NCBI GenBank assembly: GCA_030045295.1
Contig: JASIGD010000546.1
Coordinates: 1-5,808, forward strand
Source: Streptosporangiaceae bacterium
GTDB lineage: Bacteria; Actinomycetota; Actinomycetes; Streptosporangiales; Streptosporangiaceae
Reading direction: 5' to 3'
Length of the DNA: 5,808 nucleotides
The notes under the pieces are model-generated. The model worked only from the letters and a program-made list of their open reading frames with translations, was not told the DNA's origin and searched no databases. A program made the position numbers and the translations under genes. How positions within the stretch are numbered: the stretch's first letter is position 1; each line of letters starts with the position of its first letter. Positions 1 through 5,808 of the stretch are shown one piece after another.

Positions 1-110
1 GTCGAGGCCACCCGGAACCGCGCCACCGGCTGCCCCGCCGGGGTGAACCGCAGTTCCGGGTCATCGACCAGGTTCCCCGCGATCGTGATCTGAGTGTCAC
101 CTGCTGCCAT
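1..110 (-). CDS. ssb: Single-stranded DNA-binding protein SSB, N-terminal part (cut by window edge)
   Basis: Only the first 36 codons are present; the gene runs off the left edge. The protein begins [20 protein letters not shown] and continues [16 protein letters not shown]. This is the first part of the SSB OB-fold, with the family pattern GNLxxDPELRxTPxGxxVAxFxVA. SSB coats single-stranded DNA during replication, recombination and repair and recruits partners through its C-terminal tail, which is not visible here. The ATG at 108-110 is preceded on the minus strand by AAGGAG (119-124) with an 8-base spacer, a good ribosome-binding site. The gene lies 92 bases downstream of rpsF on the same strand, the classical rpsF-ssb arrangement, so co-transcription is likely. 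Actinomycetes often have a second SSB paralogue, but position next to rpsF marks this as the main housekeeping copy. Confidence 0.93.
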   Translation of the reverse strand, partial: MAAGDTQITIAGNLVDDPELRFTPAGQPVARFRVAS

Positions 111-136
111 CAGCAGATCTCCTTACCCTGAGTCTT

Positions 137-168
137 CGCGTGGCGCGCTATCCGGCTCCACCCGGATA
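137..168 (-). other. Two small inverted repeats in the rpsF-ssb spacer
   Basis: The 92-base spacer between rpsF and ssb contains a 7-bp inverted repeat, TATCCGG / CCGGATA (149-155 and 162-168), with a 6-base loop. Beside it is a 4-bp repeat, CGCG / CGCG (137-140 and 144-147), with a 3-base loop. Neither is followed by a T-run on the minus strand, so an intrinsic terminator that ends the operon is not supported. They could be an RNA-processing or attenuation structure that tunes the ratio of S6 to SSB, or chance in GC-rich DNA. Nothing else is seen in this spacer apart from the ssb ribosome-binding site. Confidence 0.4.
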
Positions 169-202
169 TCGTGCGGAGAGCCACTGACATTTTCGGCCGT
201 GC

Positions 203-496
203 TCAGTGGTGATGCTCGGGCCGCGTGACCTTCGTCCGCAGCACGGCCTCGTTCAGGTTGAGCTGGCGGTCGAGTTCCTGCACGACGCCGGGCTCGGCGG
301 TCAGGTCCACGACGGCGTAGATGCCCTCTGACTTCTTCTCGATCTGGTACGCAAGGCGGCGCTTCCCCCAGATGTCCACCTTGTCGACCTTGCCGCCGCC
401 GCCGGTCACGACCTTGAGGAACTGGTCGAGTGACGGCTGGACGGTGCGCTCCTCGAGGTTGGGATCGAGGATGATCATTATCTCGTAGTGGCGCAT
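203..496 (-). CDS. rpsF: 30S ribosomal protein S6
   Basis: This complete 97-residue protein starts [16 protein letters not shown], the characteristic S6 opening. It continues with the family segment around [21 protein letters not shown] (residues about 44-64, in two parts [11 protein letters not shown] and [10 protein letters not shown]) and the C-terminal [20 protein letters not shown]6 forms a ferredoxin-like fold and binds 16S rRNA together with S18 in the platform of the small subunit. It ends in three histidines (PEHHH), a short tail in line with actinobacterial S6 length. The ATG at 494-496 was chosen because S6 homology begins there. An in-frame GTG at 530-532 would add 12 arginine-rich residues not typical of S6. 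Upstream are AGGAGG (509-514), 12 bases from the start, and AGGA (502-505), 5 bases away; either could serve as the ribosome-binding site. It is the first gene of the rpsF-ssb cluster and probably controls the downstream genes. Confidence 0.97.
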   Translation of the reverse strand: MRHYEIMIILDPNLEERTVQPSLDQFLKVVTGGGGKVDKVDIWGKRRLAYQIEKKSEGIYAVVDLTAEPGVVQELDRQLNLNEAVLRTKVTRPEHHH

Positions 497-601
497 GAGC
501 GTCCTGAGCCTCCTCTGGACTGGTGCGGCCACGGCCTTTCCGTGGCAGGAGGTGTCGCGGGTACGCCGACACGGTGTGGCCGGGTCATCCGCAGCGGCGC
601 C
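497..601 (-). promoter_or_regulatory. rpsF 5' leader with two stem-loops
   Basis: Between the candidate promoter and rpsF are two inverted repeats. The first to be transcribed is GTGTCG / CGACAC (567-572 with 552-557). It is extended by two inner CG pairs across a single bulged base and closed by a 4-base loop (560-563). The second is a perfect 7-bp stem, GCCACGG / CCGTGGC (540-546 with 528-534), with a 5-base loop, ending 14 bases before the AGGAGG of the ribosome-binding site. In many bacteria the rpsF leader folds into an element bound by the S6:S18 complex for feedback control. The position here fits such a role, but I cannot match the published consensus (a CCG in a bulge) with certainty. 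The stems are seen in the sequence; the regulatory function is inference. Confidence 0.4.
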
Positions 602-607
602 AGTTTA
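602..607 (-). promoter_or_regulatory. Candidate -10 box of the rpsF promoter
   Basis: Read on the minus strand, 602-607 is TAAACT, which fits the actinobacterial TANNNT -10 pattern and stands out in GC-rich surroundings. Eighteen bases upstream is TTACCG (626-631), only a partial match to a -35 box (TTGAC). Transcription would start near 595 and give a leader of about 100 bases before rpsF. No better -10 box is visible between rpsF and the divergent gene. The call rests on one hexamer and a weak -35. Confidence 0.35.
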
Positions 608-741
608 CCAACATCCGCCGGCCCGCGGTAACCGATGACCGGAGCCGCGGCCCGCCGCCGGGAAACCTGGACTCCAGAGTTCCGCATGGGGAAGACTGTG
701 GGGTAATCGCGTCTCGTGGTGACAGCCAGGAGGTGGTCAGC

Positions 742-1068
742 GTGGCAGGCACCACCGGGAACCGCTCGCGTCCGCAGATCCTGAATTCGGACGGGCAGCC
801 GCACCCGGTCGAGAACGTCGTGGCCGTCGTCATCTTGGTCGACGGCCTGGTGGCGTTCGTCCTCGGGCTCATCGTGCGGAACGTGCCGACGGCCGGCGCC
901 GCGCTGCACATCGCCGCGACCGCCACCGGGCTCCTCGCGGTGCTCACCGGGCTGTTCGCGCAGATGGTCTCGTCCACCCGCGAGCAGCGGGTCCTCATCG
1001 TAACCGGCATGATCGCCGGGTTCGTCGGCCTGGCCCTCGGCCTATCCCACGGCGGCTTCGTCGGCTGA
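742..1068 (+). CDS. Small three-helix membrane protein of unknown function
   Basis: I do not recognise this 108-residue protein as a named family. The start is taken as GTG 742-744 because AGGAGG (728-733) lies 8 bases upstream. The frame stays open back to 523, but that extra part is arginine/proline-rich, lies in the rpsF leader and promoter region, and looks like chance. Residues 1-24 are polar (start MAGTTGNRSRPQ, then DGQPHPVEN). Three hydrophobic segments follow: about 25-45 (VVAVVILVDGLVAFVLGLIV), 53-76 (AALHIAATATGLLAVLTGLF) and 84-106 (VLIVTGMIAGFVGLALGL). A short charged loop, SSTREQR, joins the last two. By the positive-inside rule, RSR near residues 8-10 and REQR near 80-83 suggest a cytoplasmic N-terminus and 2-3 loop. 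No catalytic motif is visible. It is divergent from rpsF and its stop is 23 bases before nfo, so the two may be co-transcribed. The gene call is well supported by frame, ribosome-binding site and hydrophobic pattern; its role is unknown. Confidence 0.8.
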   Translation: MAGTTGNRSRPQILNSDGQPHPVENVVAVVILVDGLVAFVLGLIVRNVPTAGAALHIAATATGLLAVLTGLFAQMVSSTREQRVLIVTGMIAGFVGLALGLSHGGFVG

Positions 1069-1078
1069 CCGCCGGGAC

Positions 1079-1084
1079 TAGGGT
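1079..1084 (+). promoter_or_regulatory. Candidate -10 box for a leaderless nfo transcript
   Basis: TAGGGT lies in the 23-base gap before nfo and is followed by exactly 7 bases and then the nfo ATG at 1092. In actinomycetes this TANNNT-N7-ATG layout is typical of leaderless mRNAs, whose first base is the A of the start codon. There is no good Shine-Dalgarno sequence before nfo (only AGGG within this same hexamer). No clear -35 is seen: the sequence 17-18 bases upstream reads around GCTTCGT. The gene could instead be translated from read-through of the preceding membrane-protein gene. Confidence 0.45.
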
Positions 1085-1091
1085 CGAACGC

Positions 1092-1916
1092 ATGGTACGC
1101 ATCGGAGCCCACTTCCACGTCGACAACCCGCTGGCCGAGGCGATCGCCCGCCAGGCGGACGCGGCCCAGTTCTTCCTCGGCGACCCGCAAGGCTGGAAGG
1201 GGCCGGTGATACCCGGCGGGGATCCTGGGGCCGTCAGGGACGCCTACGCCGCTGCCGACGTGGACATCTACATCCACGCGCCGTACGTCATCAACGTGGC
1301 GACGAGCAACAACCGGATCAGGATTCCCAGCAGGAAGCTGCTCGACCAGCAGCTCAAGGCGGCCGCGTCCATCGGGGCCAAGGGGCTGATCGTGCACGGC
1401 GGTCACGTCACCGCGGGCGTCGGCGCCGACGAGGGCCTGGAGAACTGGCGCAAAGCGGTAGAGCGCATCGAACGCCCGCTGCCGATGCTGATCGAGAACA
1501 CCGCGGGCGGCGACGGCGCCATGGCCAGGTCGCTCGACGGAATCGGCAGGCTCTGGGACGCGGTGACCGACGCCGCCGGCCCGGACGGCGGGAGCGTCGG
1601 GTTCTGCCTGGACACCTGCCACGCCAACTCGGCCGGCATCGACCTGTCCGACGCGGTCGACCAGATCAAGGCCATCACCGGCCGGATCGACCTGGTGCAC
1701 TGCAACAACTCGCGCGATGAGTTCGGCTCGGGCCGCGACAGGCACGCCAACATCACGTCGGGGACGATCGACCCCGCCCTCCTGCTCGGCGTGGTGCGCG
1801 CGGCCGGGGCCACCGCCATCTGCGAGACGCCCGATGAGAACGGCGGCCTCGCCGCCGACGTCAGCTGGCTGAGGCAGCACCTGCGCGCCGGATCAGCGGG
1901 GCAAGGCGGAGCCTGA
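1092..1916 (+). CDS. nfo: Endonuclease IV (AP endonuclease, deoxyribonuclease IV)
   Basis: This 274-residue protein is complete and close to the family length (E. coli Nfo is 285). It is a zinc TIM-barrel enzyme that cuts 5' to abasic sites and trims blocked 3' ends in base excision repair. All nine residues matching the trinuclear zinc ligands of E. coli Nfo are visible: H62 (IHAPYVIN), H102 (VHGGH), E135 (LIENTAGG), D174 and H177 (CLDTCHANSAG), H203 (VHCNNS), D216 and H218 (GRDRHANI) and E245 (CETP). The opening IGAHFHV and QFFLGDPQGWKGP also match the family. One local change is VHGGH where E. coli has HPGS. ATG 1092 is preferred because IGAH follows at once. It is 23 bases after the small membrane-protein gene and may also have a leaderless promoter. 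Its last 56 bases overlap the convergent glycosyltransferase gene. The residues downstream of the last ligand are alanine/glycine-rich and probably not catalytic. Confidence 0.95.
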   Translation: MVRIGAHFHVDNPLAEAIARQADAAQFFLGDPQGWKGPVIPGGDPGAVRDAYAAADVDIYIHAPYVINVATSNNRIRIPSRKLLDQQLKAAASIGAKGLIVHGGHVTAGVGADEGLENWRKAVERIERPLPMLIENTAGGDGAMARSLDGIGRLWDAVTDAAGPDGGSVGFCLDTCHANSAGIDLSDAVDQIKAITGRIDLVHCNNSRDEFGSGRDRHANITSGTIDPALLLGVVRAAGATAICETPDENGGLAADVSWLRQHLRAGSAGQGGA

Positions 1917-3237
1917 ACCGGTCTTCGGCCTGGTCCAGGACGCCCCCCGCCGGATCATCCTGGCCGTAGGCACGCACCACGTCCCGTTCGGGATCAAGAA
2001 TGTCCCGCACCACGTAGGCGGCGAGCAGGGCTACGGCGAGGAACCTGGCCAGGAGCACGGCGAAGTACCACCCGGTGCTGATGCCGTTATAGCCCGCGAT
2101 CACCCCGCCGTCGCGGTCCACGAAGATCAGGTAACCCCAGATGCCGAAGAAGTAGCCGACCTCGGCGAGCTGCCACAAGGCGTACGGCCACAGCCGCGGC
2201 CTGGCCAGCACCGCCAGCGGGACCAGCCAGATGACGTACTGCGGTGACCAGACCTTGTTCGTCATCAAGAACGCGGCCAGCATCAAGAAGCACAACTGCG
2301 GCAGGCGGGGCCGGCGGGGGGCGGCCAGCGCGAGCACGGCGATCGCGGCGAACGCGGCGGCGAGGAAGGCCGCCGACATCGCGTTAAGCACGCCGAGCCG
2401 CTCGTCGCCGAGCAAGGGCACGCTGAAGTGCTCGAACAGGTACCAGATCGAGCCCCAGTCAGCCCCCCGGTCCTCGCTGAACACGTAGAACGTGGCCCAG
2501 CCGGACGGCGCGACGATCATCACCGGCAGGTTGACCGCCAGCCAGGCGGCCGCGGCCGCGGCGAGGGTCTTCGCGAAGTCCCGCAGCCGACCGGCCCGCA
2601 GGCAGAGCAGCAGCAGCGGCCCGAAGACCACCAGCGGGTAGAACTTGGTGGCGACCCCGAGGCCGAGCAGGATGCCCGCCCAGACGCCGCGGCGGGCCGC
2701 CCAGGCCGCGATGCCCATCGTGGTCAGCGCGAACGCGATCAGGTCCCAGTTGACGAACGCGTTCAGGATCAGCGCCGGGGACAGCGCCACCATGAGCCCC
2801 TGCCAGCGGCCGTCCGGGCCGGCCGCGCGCGCGGTCGCGATCACCCCGGCCACCGCGCACAGCGCGAGCAGCACGGCGGTCACGTCGAAGAACTCCCGGC
2901 CCCTGATCACCGGGTTGACGTTCCTGACCAGCCAGGCCGCGACCTGCATCGCGCCGCCGATCAGCACCGGGTACTCCACCGGGTGTCCGGCGTAGGGAAC
3001 CTTGCCCTGGGCCAGGCCCTCGCTGTAGTACAGCGGGAAGATGTCGGTGTAGCAGGCGTCCTGGAACTGCTTGGTGTACGAATACCAGGCACCGGAGCGG
3101 CACGGGACCTTCTCCGCGAACGCGAGCACCATGCCGAGGACGGTCGCGGAGACAAGGACGCTGGTGCCGCCGAGGGCGACCGCGAGGGACCCCGGGCGCG
3201 GCGGGCGCGCGGGACGCTCCGCCCACTCCCGGGTCAC
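1861..3237 (-). CDS. GT87-like (DUF2029) polytopic membrane glycosyltransferase
   Basis: This 458-residue protein has about ten hydrophobic segments, roughly residues 18-40, 89-104, 119-138, 147-180, 184-213, 224-243, 286-306, 312-346, 350-373 and 388-410, the longer ones perhaps helical hairpins. It resembles GT-C fold GT87/DUF2029 proteins, which move sugars from polyprenyl-phosphate donors on the outer face of the membrane. Family-like features are the first outer loop with ACYTDIFPLYYSEGL (62-75) and VPYAGHPVEYPVLIGG (80-95), NWDLIAF (163-169), LGVATKFYPLVVFGP (193-207) and NKVWSPQYVIWLVPL (327-341). D65 and E88 are candidate catalytic acids. GTG 3235-3237 was chosen because AGGA ends 7 bases upstream. 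An in-frame GTG at 3280-3282, 8 bases after the PBP stop, lacks a well-spaced ribosome-binding site but cannot be excluded. It follows the PBP gene with only a 53-base gap, so an operon is likely. The polar C-terminal tail (411-458) overlaps nfo. The substrate and acceptor cannot be read from sequence. Confidence 0.85.
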   Translation of the reverse strand: MTREWAERPARPPRPGSLAVALGGTSVLVSATVLGMVLAFAEKVPCRSGAWYSYTKQFQDACYTDIFPLYYSEGLAQGKVPYAGHPVEYPVLIGGAMQVAAWLVRNVNPVIRGREFFDVTAVLLALCAVAGVIATARAAGPDGRWQGLMVALSPALILNAFVNWDLIAFALTTMGIAAWAARRGVWAGILLGLGVATKFYPLVVFGPLLLLCLRAGRLRDFAKTLAAAAAAWLAVNLPVMIVAPSGWATFYVFSEDRGADWGSIWYLFEHFSVPLLGDERLGVLNAMSAAFLAAAFAAIAVLALAAPRRPRLPQLCFLMLAAFLMTNKVWSPQYVIWLVPLAVLARPRLWPYALWQLAEVGYFFGIWGYLIFVDRDGGVIAGYNGISTGWYFAVLLARFLAVALLAAYVVRDILDPERDVVRAYGQDDPAGGVLDQAEDRFRLRLAPLIRRAGAASAS

Positions 3238-3290
3238 CTCGTGGTCCTCGGGCGGGCGGGCATCCGGCCGGGCGTCCTCCACACCCCTAT

Positions 3291-5808
3291 CTAACCGCGC
3301 TTCGGTCCTCGTTTGCGCGTCCGGCGCCGCACCCACAGGCAGGTCGCGGGGAGCGCGGCGAAAATACCGCCCACGGCGGCGCCCGCCGCCGTGCCGTTCA
3401 CCGTCCCGGCGTTGCCTCCGCCGCCCGGCTGCTGGGTGGCCGGATTGCAGAATGACTGCTGCGAATTGCAGGGCGAAGGGTTGCCCCCCGACGGCGGGCT
3501 GCCCTGCCCGGGCGGACCGTGATGGTGGTGCTTGTCGGACGGCGGCTTCGGCACCACCCGCAGGTTCGGCGGCACCAGGTTCCACGCCTGGCCGGTGAAG
3601 ACCGGCGGCTGGAACTGCTCGACTCCGAGCGGGACGAACATGTTCTCCGCGTAGGTGTGCCATATCGCCGCCGGCCAGGTCCCGCCGTACCCGCCCTGCT
3701 GCAGGCCGCCGAGATTGTTGAGCGACTGGTAGCCGGTCCCCGTCTGGTTGCTGGTGAACAGCGCGACCGAGAGAGCCTGAGTCGGGATGGCACCAATGAA
3801 GAACGCGGACTGCGCGGTGTTCGTCGTGCCGGTCTTGGCGACGACCTCCTGGCCGTTGCTCAGCGCGGCCGTGGGCGCCGTGCCGTACGGGGCGGTGTCC
3901 TCGGACATCGCGTACTGGACCTGCGTCGCCTCGTCGGCGTTGAGCGTCGGGTTGGCGCTGAACACCTGGTAACTCCTGATCTTGAGCGGGGTCGAGACGC
4001 CGTTCTGCGTTATCGACTCGATCACGTGGGGCTCGTGGTAGATGCCGTAGTCGTCGATGGTCGCCAGCATCGAGGCCTGCTCCCCGACGGTCAGCGACGC
4101 CTGGCCGAGCGCGATGCCCGCCTCGTCCTCCATCCCGCTGGATCCCGGGATCCCGGACGGACCGGTGATCCCGGCGGCGGCGATGTTCACGCCGAACTGC
4201 TGCGCCATCTCGGCCACGTTCGCGCCGGTGGGGCCGGCCACCTTGTGCCAGAGGTCGGCGTAGGCGGTGTTGATGGACTCCGCCATCGCCAGCTGCGGCG
4301 AGAACGCCCCGTTCTCTCCCGCGTCGTCGTTGGTGACCTGGTACCACTGGTAAGAATCGGCAGGCCGGGTCGGGGACCCGTAGGCATTGGGCTGCTTGTC
4401 GGGCGGGATCCAGAGCGGGTCGAAGCCCTCCAGCGTGCTGGTCTGCACGTCCATGCCCTGCTTGACCGCGGTGGACAAGATGTACGGCTTGAACGAGGAG
4501 CCGACCTGCTCCCGGTTGTAGACCGCCATGTTGACCTCGCAGGAGATCTGCTGGCATTCCTTGACGGTGATGACCCGTCCCGTCCCGTTGTACCTGGATC
4601 CGGGATAGCCCGGCCCAGGGTACAGGGCCTCGATCGCGCCCGTGGCCGGATCCTCGAGCACCGCGCCGACGTGCATGTAGGACTCGAACGGGTTGGCGCT
4701 GGCGTCGATCTGCGCCTCGTTCTGCATGACCGCCTGGTAGAGCGCGGCCATCTTCGAGTCGTCGATGGTGGTGCGGATGACGTAGCCGCCGTTGTAGATC
4801 TGCGACGGGCTGAAGTGATAGATCTGGACCAGCTCGTTGTAGACCATGTTGAGGATGTACGGGTCCCAGACGTTGTTGCCGACGGTCTGCGGGATGTAAT
4901 CGCCGAGCTCCGGGAACTTAGCCGCTGCGGCCTTCTGCTCGGTGAGCGTGCCCATCCGCACCATGCCGTTGATCACGTAGCTCCAGCGCGCCTCGAGCTC
5001 GGGGCGGTACTGCGGCAGCGGATACGTGCTCGGCTGCTGGATCATGGCGGCGATGACCGCGTCCTGCGCCACGCTGAGCCGCGAGACCGGCTTGCCGAAG
5101 TACGTCTCGGCCGCGGCCTCGACCCCGTAGGCGCCTTCACCCAGGTAGATCGTGTTGAGGTAGTTGGTCAGGATCCACTGCTTGGATTTCTCCTTGGCGA
5201 CCTTCATCGCCACGAAGATCTCCTTGATCTTGCGGCTGAGCGTCTGCTGGGTGCCGATCCCCTGGTAGTAGTTCCTGACGAACTGCTGGGTGATGGTCGA
5301 GCCGCCCTGCAGCGAGCCGTCGTTGCCCGTGACGTCCTCGTAAGCGGCGCGCAGGATGCCGGTCGGCGAGATGCCGCCTTCGGTCCAGAACTGGCGGTCT
5401 TCGGCGGCCACCACCGCATTGACAATCCCCTGCGGGATCTGGCTGTAGGTCAGCATCTGCCGGTTGGTGGTGCCGAACCGCCCGATGAGCGTGCCGTCGC
5501 TTGAGTACACCACCGACTGCACGTAGCTGGTGGCCGCCATGGCCTCGGTCGGGACCGGCGTCTTCTCGTAGGCCACGGCCACCACGATCGCGCAGAGCAC
5601 GATGAACGCGCCGATGCCGCCGAGCAGGACGCCCAGGGCCTTCCGCACCGTCCAGTGCCGCCACCAGCTGCCCTTGGCCTTGGCCGAGGCGGCCCAGGCC
5701 CCGGACCTGTCCCGCGCCTGCCGCCCCGGGCTGCCGAACTCCGCCGGGCCGCCGCGGCCGGGCCCGCCGGGCCGCTCGGGAACTGACGGGCCGGTGCTCC
5801 CGTACGCG
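3291..5808 (-). CDS. Bifunctional class A penicillin-binding protein (5' end outside window)
   Basis: 838 residues are visible and the frame is open to the right edge, so the true start lies outside. Numbering starts at the codon at 5807. Residues 1-53 are a Gly/Pro/Arg-rich cytoplasmic tail ending KGSWWRHWTVRK, then a membrane anchor at 57-79. The GT51 transglycosylase domain follows, with catalytic E136 in EDRQFW, GGSTITQQ (168-175), RKIKEIFVAMK (192-202) and NYLNTIYLGEGAYGVEAAA (215-233); it polymerises lipid II into glycan. The transpeptidase domain has nucleophile S437 and K440 in GSSFKP, SIN (511-513) and KTGT (658-661), and forms peptide crosslinks; it is the beta-lactam target. All key residues are intact. 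After about residue 740 comes a Pro/Gly/Ser linker with HHHH (760-763) and two cysteines (780, 787), then an unusual Ala/Gly-rich hydrophobic stretch (805-826) and a basic end, RRRTRKRGPKRG. A GTG at 5646-5648 is internal and unlikely to be the start because family-type sequence continues upstream. It probably leads an operon with the GT87-like gene. Confidence 0.95.
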   Translation of the reverse strand, partial: AYGSTGPSVPERPGGPGRGGPAEFGSPGRQARDRSGAWAASAKAKGSWWRHWTVRKALGVLLGGIGAFIVLCAIVVAVAYEKTPVPTEAMAATSYVQSVVYSSDGTLIGRFGTTNRQMLTYSQIPQGIVNAVVAAEDRQFWTEGGISPTGILRAAYEDVTGNDGSLQGGSTITQQFVRNYYQGIGTQQTLSRKIKEIFVAMKVAKEKSKQWILTNYLNTIYLGEGAYGVEAAAETYFGKPVSRLSVAQDAVIAAMIQQPSTYPLPQYRPELEARWSYVINGMVRMGTLTEQKAAAAKFPELGDYIPQTVGNNVWDPYILNMVYNELVQIYHFSPSQIYNGGYVIRTTIDDSKMAALYQAVMQNEAQIDASANPFESYMHVGAVLEDPATGAIEALYPGPGYPGSRYNGTGRVITVKECQQISCEVNMAVYNREQVGSSFKPYILSTAVKQGMDVQTSTLEGFDPLWIPPDKQPNAYGSPTRPADSYQWYQVTNDDAGENGAFSPQLAMAESINTAYADLWHKVAGPTGANVAEMAQQFGVNIAAAGITGPSGIPGSSGMEDEAGIALGQASLTVGEQASMLATIDDYGIYHEPHVIESITQNGVSTPLKIRSYQVFSANPTLNADEATQVQYAMSEDTAPYGTAPTAALSNGQEVVAKTGTTNTAQSAFFIGAIPTQALSVALFTSNQTGTGYQSLNNLGGLQQGGYGGTWPAAIWHTYAENMFVPLGVEQFQPPVFTGQAWNLVPPNLRVVPKPPSDKHHHHGPPGQGSPPSGGNPSPCNSQQSFCNPATQQPGGGGNAGTVNGTAAGAAVGGIFAALPATCLWVRRRTRKRGPKRG

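Noticed and set aside
680..709. TTCCGC-N18-TAATCG as promoter for the small membrane protein
   Set aside because: Both hexamers match consensus poorly and the -10 lacks the final T, so it is not better than chance in this spacer.
523..741. In-frame extension of the small membrane protein upstream to 523
   Set aside because: The extra 73 codons are Arg/Pro-rich, cross the rpsF leader and promoter, and have no good ribosome-binding site. The GTG at 742 has an AGGAGG at 8 bases.
585..1880. A 431-codon open frame on the minus strand opposite nfo and the small membrane protein
   Set aside because: Its translation shows no family motif and mirrors the codon bias of the plus-strand genes. Nfo has all nine metal ligands.
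1929..1939. CCTGGTCCAGG palindrome near the nfo/GT87 junction as a bidirectional terminator
   Set aside because: A one-base loop cannot form a normal hairpin, there is no T-run on either side, and it lies within the GT87-like coding region.
2428..3294. A 288-codon plus-strand open frame opposite the GT87-like gene
   Set aside because: It is Arg/Gln/Asp/His-rich low complexity with no hydrophobic core or family motif, and is the antisense shadow of a membrane-protein gene.
3333..3350. LPATC near the PBP C-terminus as an LPxTG-like sortase signal
   Set aside because: A sortase signal needs Gly (or similar) after Thr and the hydrophobic stretch after the motif. Here the hydrophobic stretch comes mostly before it and only LWV separates it from the basic tail.
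4140..4153. Perfect 14-bp palindrome GGATCCCGGGATCC
   Set aside because: It lies inside the transpeptidase-coding region and encodes part of the Gly/Pro/Ser run GPSGIPGSSG. Repeated glycine and proline codons explain it without an operator.
3238..4557. In-frame extension of the GT87-like gene up to 4557, giving an 898-residue protein
   Set aside because: The added part is Arg/Gly/Ala/His-rich and overlaps the PBP catalytic domain in another frame. Membrane-protein sequence begins only after about 3237.
3519..5504. A 661-codon open frame on the plus strand, antisense to the PBP gene
   Set aside because: Its translation is Arg/Val/Asp/Leu-rich low complexity with no recognisable family, as expected opposite a GC-rich gene. 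The minus strand has complete GT51 and transpeptidase motifs.

Overview
The window comes from a high-GC actinomycete chromosome. The bases are strongly GC-rich, GTG starts are common, the S6 and SSB sequences are of the actinobacterial type, and a class A penicillin-binding protein (PBP) with long low-complexity tails lies beside a GT87-type membrane protein upstream of rpsF. From memory, Streptomyces has a similar PBP / GT87-like / rpsF-ssb neighbourhood, but the genus cannot be fixed from the sequence.

Layout. Minus strand, 1-601: the start of ssb (cut by the window edge) and complete rpsF, the first two genes of the usual rpsF-ssb-rpsR-rplI cluster. The rpsF leader carries two stem-loops, and a candidate promoter lies about 105 bases upstream of its start. 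Plus strand, 742-1916: a 108-residue three-helix membrane protein of unknown function, then a complete endonuclease IV (nfo) that begins 23 bases later and has its own candidate leaderless promoter. Minus strand, 1861-5808: a class A PBP whose N-terminus lies beyond the right edge, followed by a GT87-like polytopic glycosyltransferase. The last 56 bases of nfo and of the GT87-like gene overlap tail to tail.

How the genes relate. rpsF and ssb serve translation and DNA replication/repair. Endonuclease IV repairs abasic and oxidised DNA ends. The PBP polymerises and crosslinks peptidoglycan outside the membrane. The GT87-like protein probably transfers a sugar from a polyprenyl-phosphate donor on the same membrane face, so the PBP-GT87 pair looks like an envelope operon.

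I see no mobile element, CRISPR array, tRNA, rRNA or clear new defence system. This is mostly conserved core chromosome. The points worth a second look are the nfo/GT87 overlap, the second hydrophobic segment at the PBP C-terminus, the leaderless-type signal before nfo, the structured rpsF leader and the small unrecognised membrane protein.
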